Of a stretch of 64,000 nt of DNA, positions 63,971-64,000 are shown in pieces. Every line of letters begins with the position of its first letter. Position 1 is the first letter of the stretch. The DNA is taken from positions 1 to 64,000 of the forward strand of contig CAMDYG010000001.1 in NCBI GenBank assembly GCA_945910225.1, given 5' to 3'. The position numbers and the translations under genes were made by a program. Source of the stretch: an uncultured Eubacterium sp. Its GTDB lineage: Bacteria; Bacillota; Clostridia; Lachnospirales; Lachnospiraceae. The notes beneath the pieces are model-generated. The model searched no databases, was not told the DNA's origin, and worked only from the letters and a program-made list of their open reading frames with translations.

Positions 63971-64000
63971 TATGTAAATAATGTTCGCTTACCACTGGCG

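Noticed and set aside
1..64000. tRNA, rRNA, integrase or intact insertion sequence
   Set aside because: I scanned for CCA-type tRNA ends, rRNA-like tracts and transposase motifs and saw none; a tRNA search program would be needed to exclude them fully.

Overview
The window is chromosomal DNA from a low-GC, AT-biased Firmicute, most likely a gut Lachnospiraceae member. I infer this from strong AGGAGG ribosome-binding sites, lipoprotein signals, single-membrane surface anchors, YtrA-type and ROK regulators and a Tad-like ATPase locus without a secretin. A Lachnospira (Eubacterium) eligens-like organism would fit, but the sequence alone cannot prove the species. No rRNA, tRNA, CRISPR array, integrase or intact IS was found, and no gene-free gap exceeds 300 bases. 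Most genes look like core or stable accessory genes in short operons bounded by clear hairpin terminators.

Layout. 1-7240: the 3' end of glyA, a surface-anchored protein, an unknown protein, an AI-2E-family permease, then a decayed pair made of a sugar-binding lipoprotein (frameshift in its signal peptide) and a chemoreceptor (frameshift plus stop). 7246-14627: divergent arginine biosynthesis genes argG and argCJBD around a region rich in ARG-box-like sites, followed by a binding lipoprotein. 14702-22680: a small DMT permease, an rRNA methyltransferase, a PHP phosphoesterase with two half-size chromate-type transporters, and a ddl/nitroreductase/murF wall-precursor group. 22799-26687: a compact Tad-like pilus or secretion locus with a CpaF ATPase, a TadB-TadC fusion and several tiny pilin-like proteins. 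26767-34015: a PAP2 phosphatase, a metal exporter, and a pentose or deoxysugar operon (DUF4867 protein, isomerase, xylulokinase, transaldolase-like aldolase, ROK regulator). 34066-37239: an autoregulated YtrA-type double ABC operon behind a palindromic operator. 37293-39966: a GtrB-like glycosyltransferase with a large membrane partner. 40038-44482: two aminotransferases (one HisC), QueH, an acidic envelope protein and an orphan AbiEi-like protein. 44592-57033: a two-component system followed by a 3035-residue surface protein with a lectin-like domain and Gly/Asn-rich solenoid repeats. 57128-58828: a subtilisin-like protease without a signal peptide.

59428-63970 is the most interesting system. 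An Rrf2 regulator precedes MetY, a siroheme/4Fe-4S sulfite reductase, a TusA-like protein, a thioredoxin-like protein, a ThiS-like sulfur carrier ending in GGG-Ala-Tyr, a ThiF/MoeB-like activating enzyme and a JAMM metalloprotease. This set closely matches the protein-thiocarboxylate homocysteine pathway described in Wolinella succinogenes (HcyS/HcyF/HcyD/MetY/Sir). Differences are a two-residue Ala-Tyr tail that must be removed before activation, added TusA and thioredoxin-like partners, and a roughly 199-bp inverted-repeat element between the activating enzyme and protease genes.
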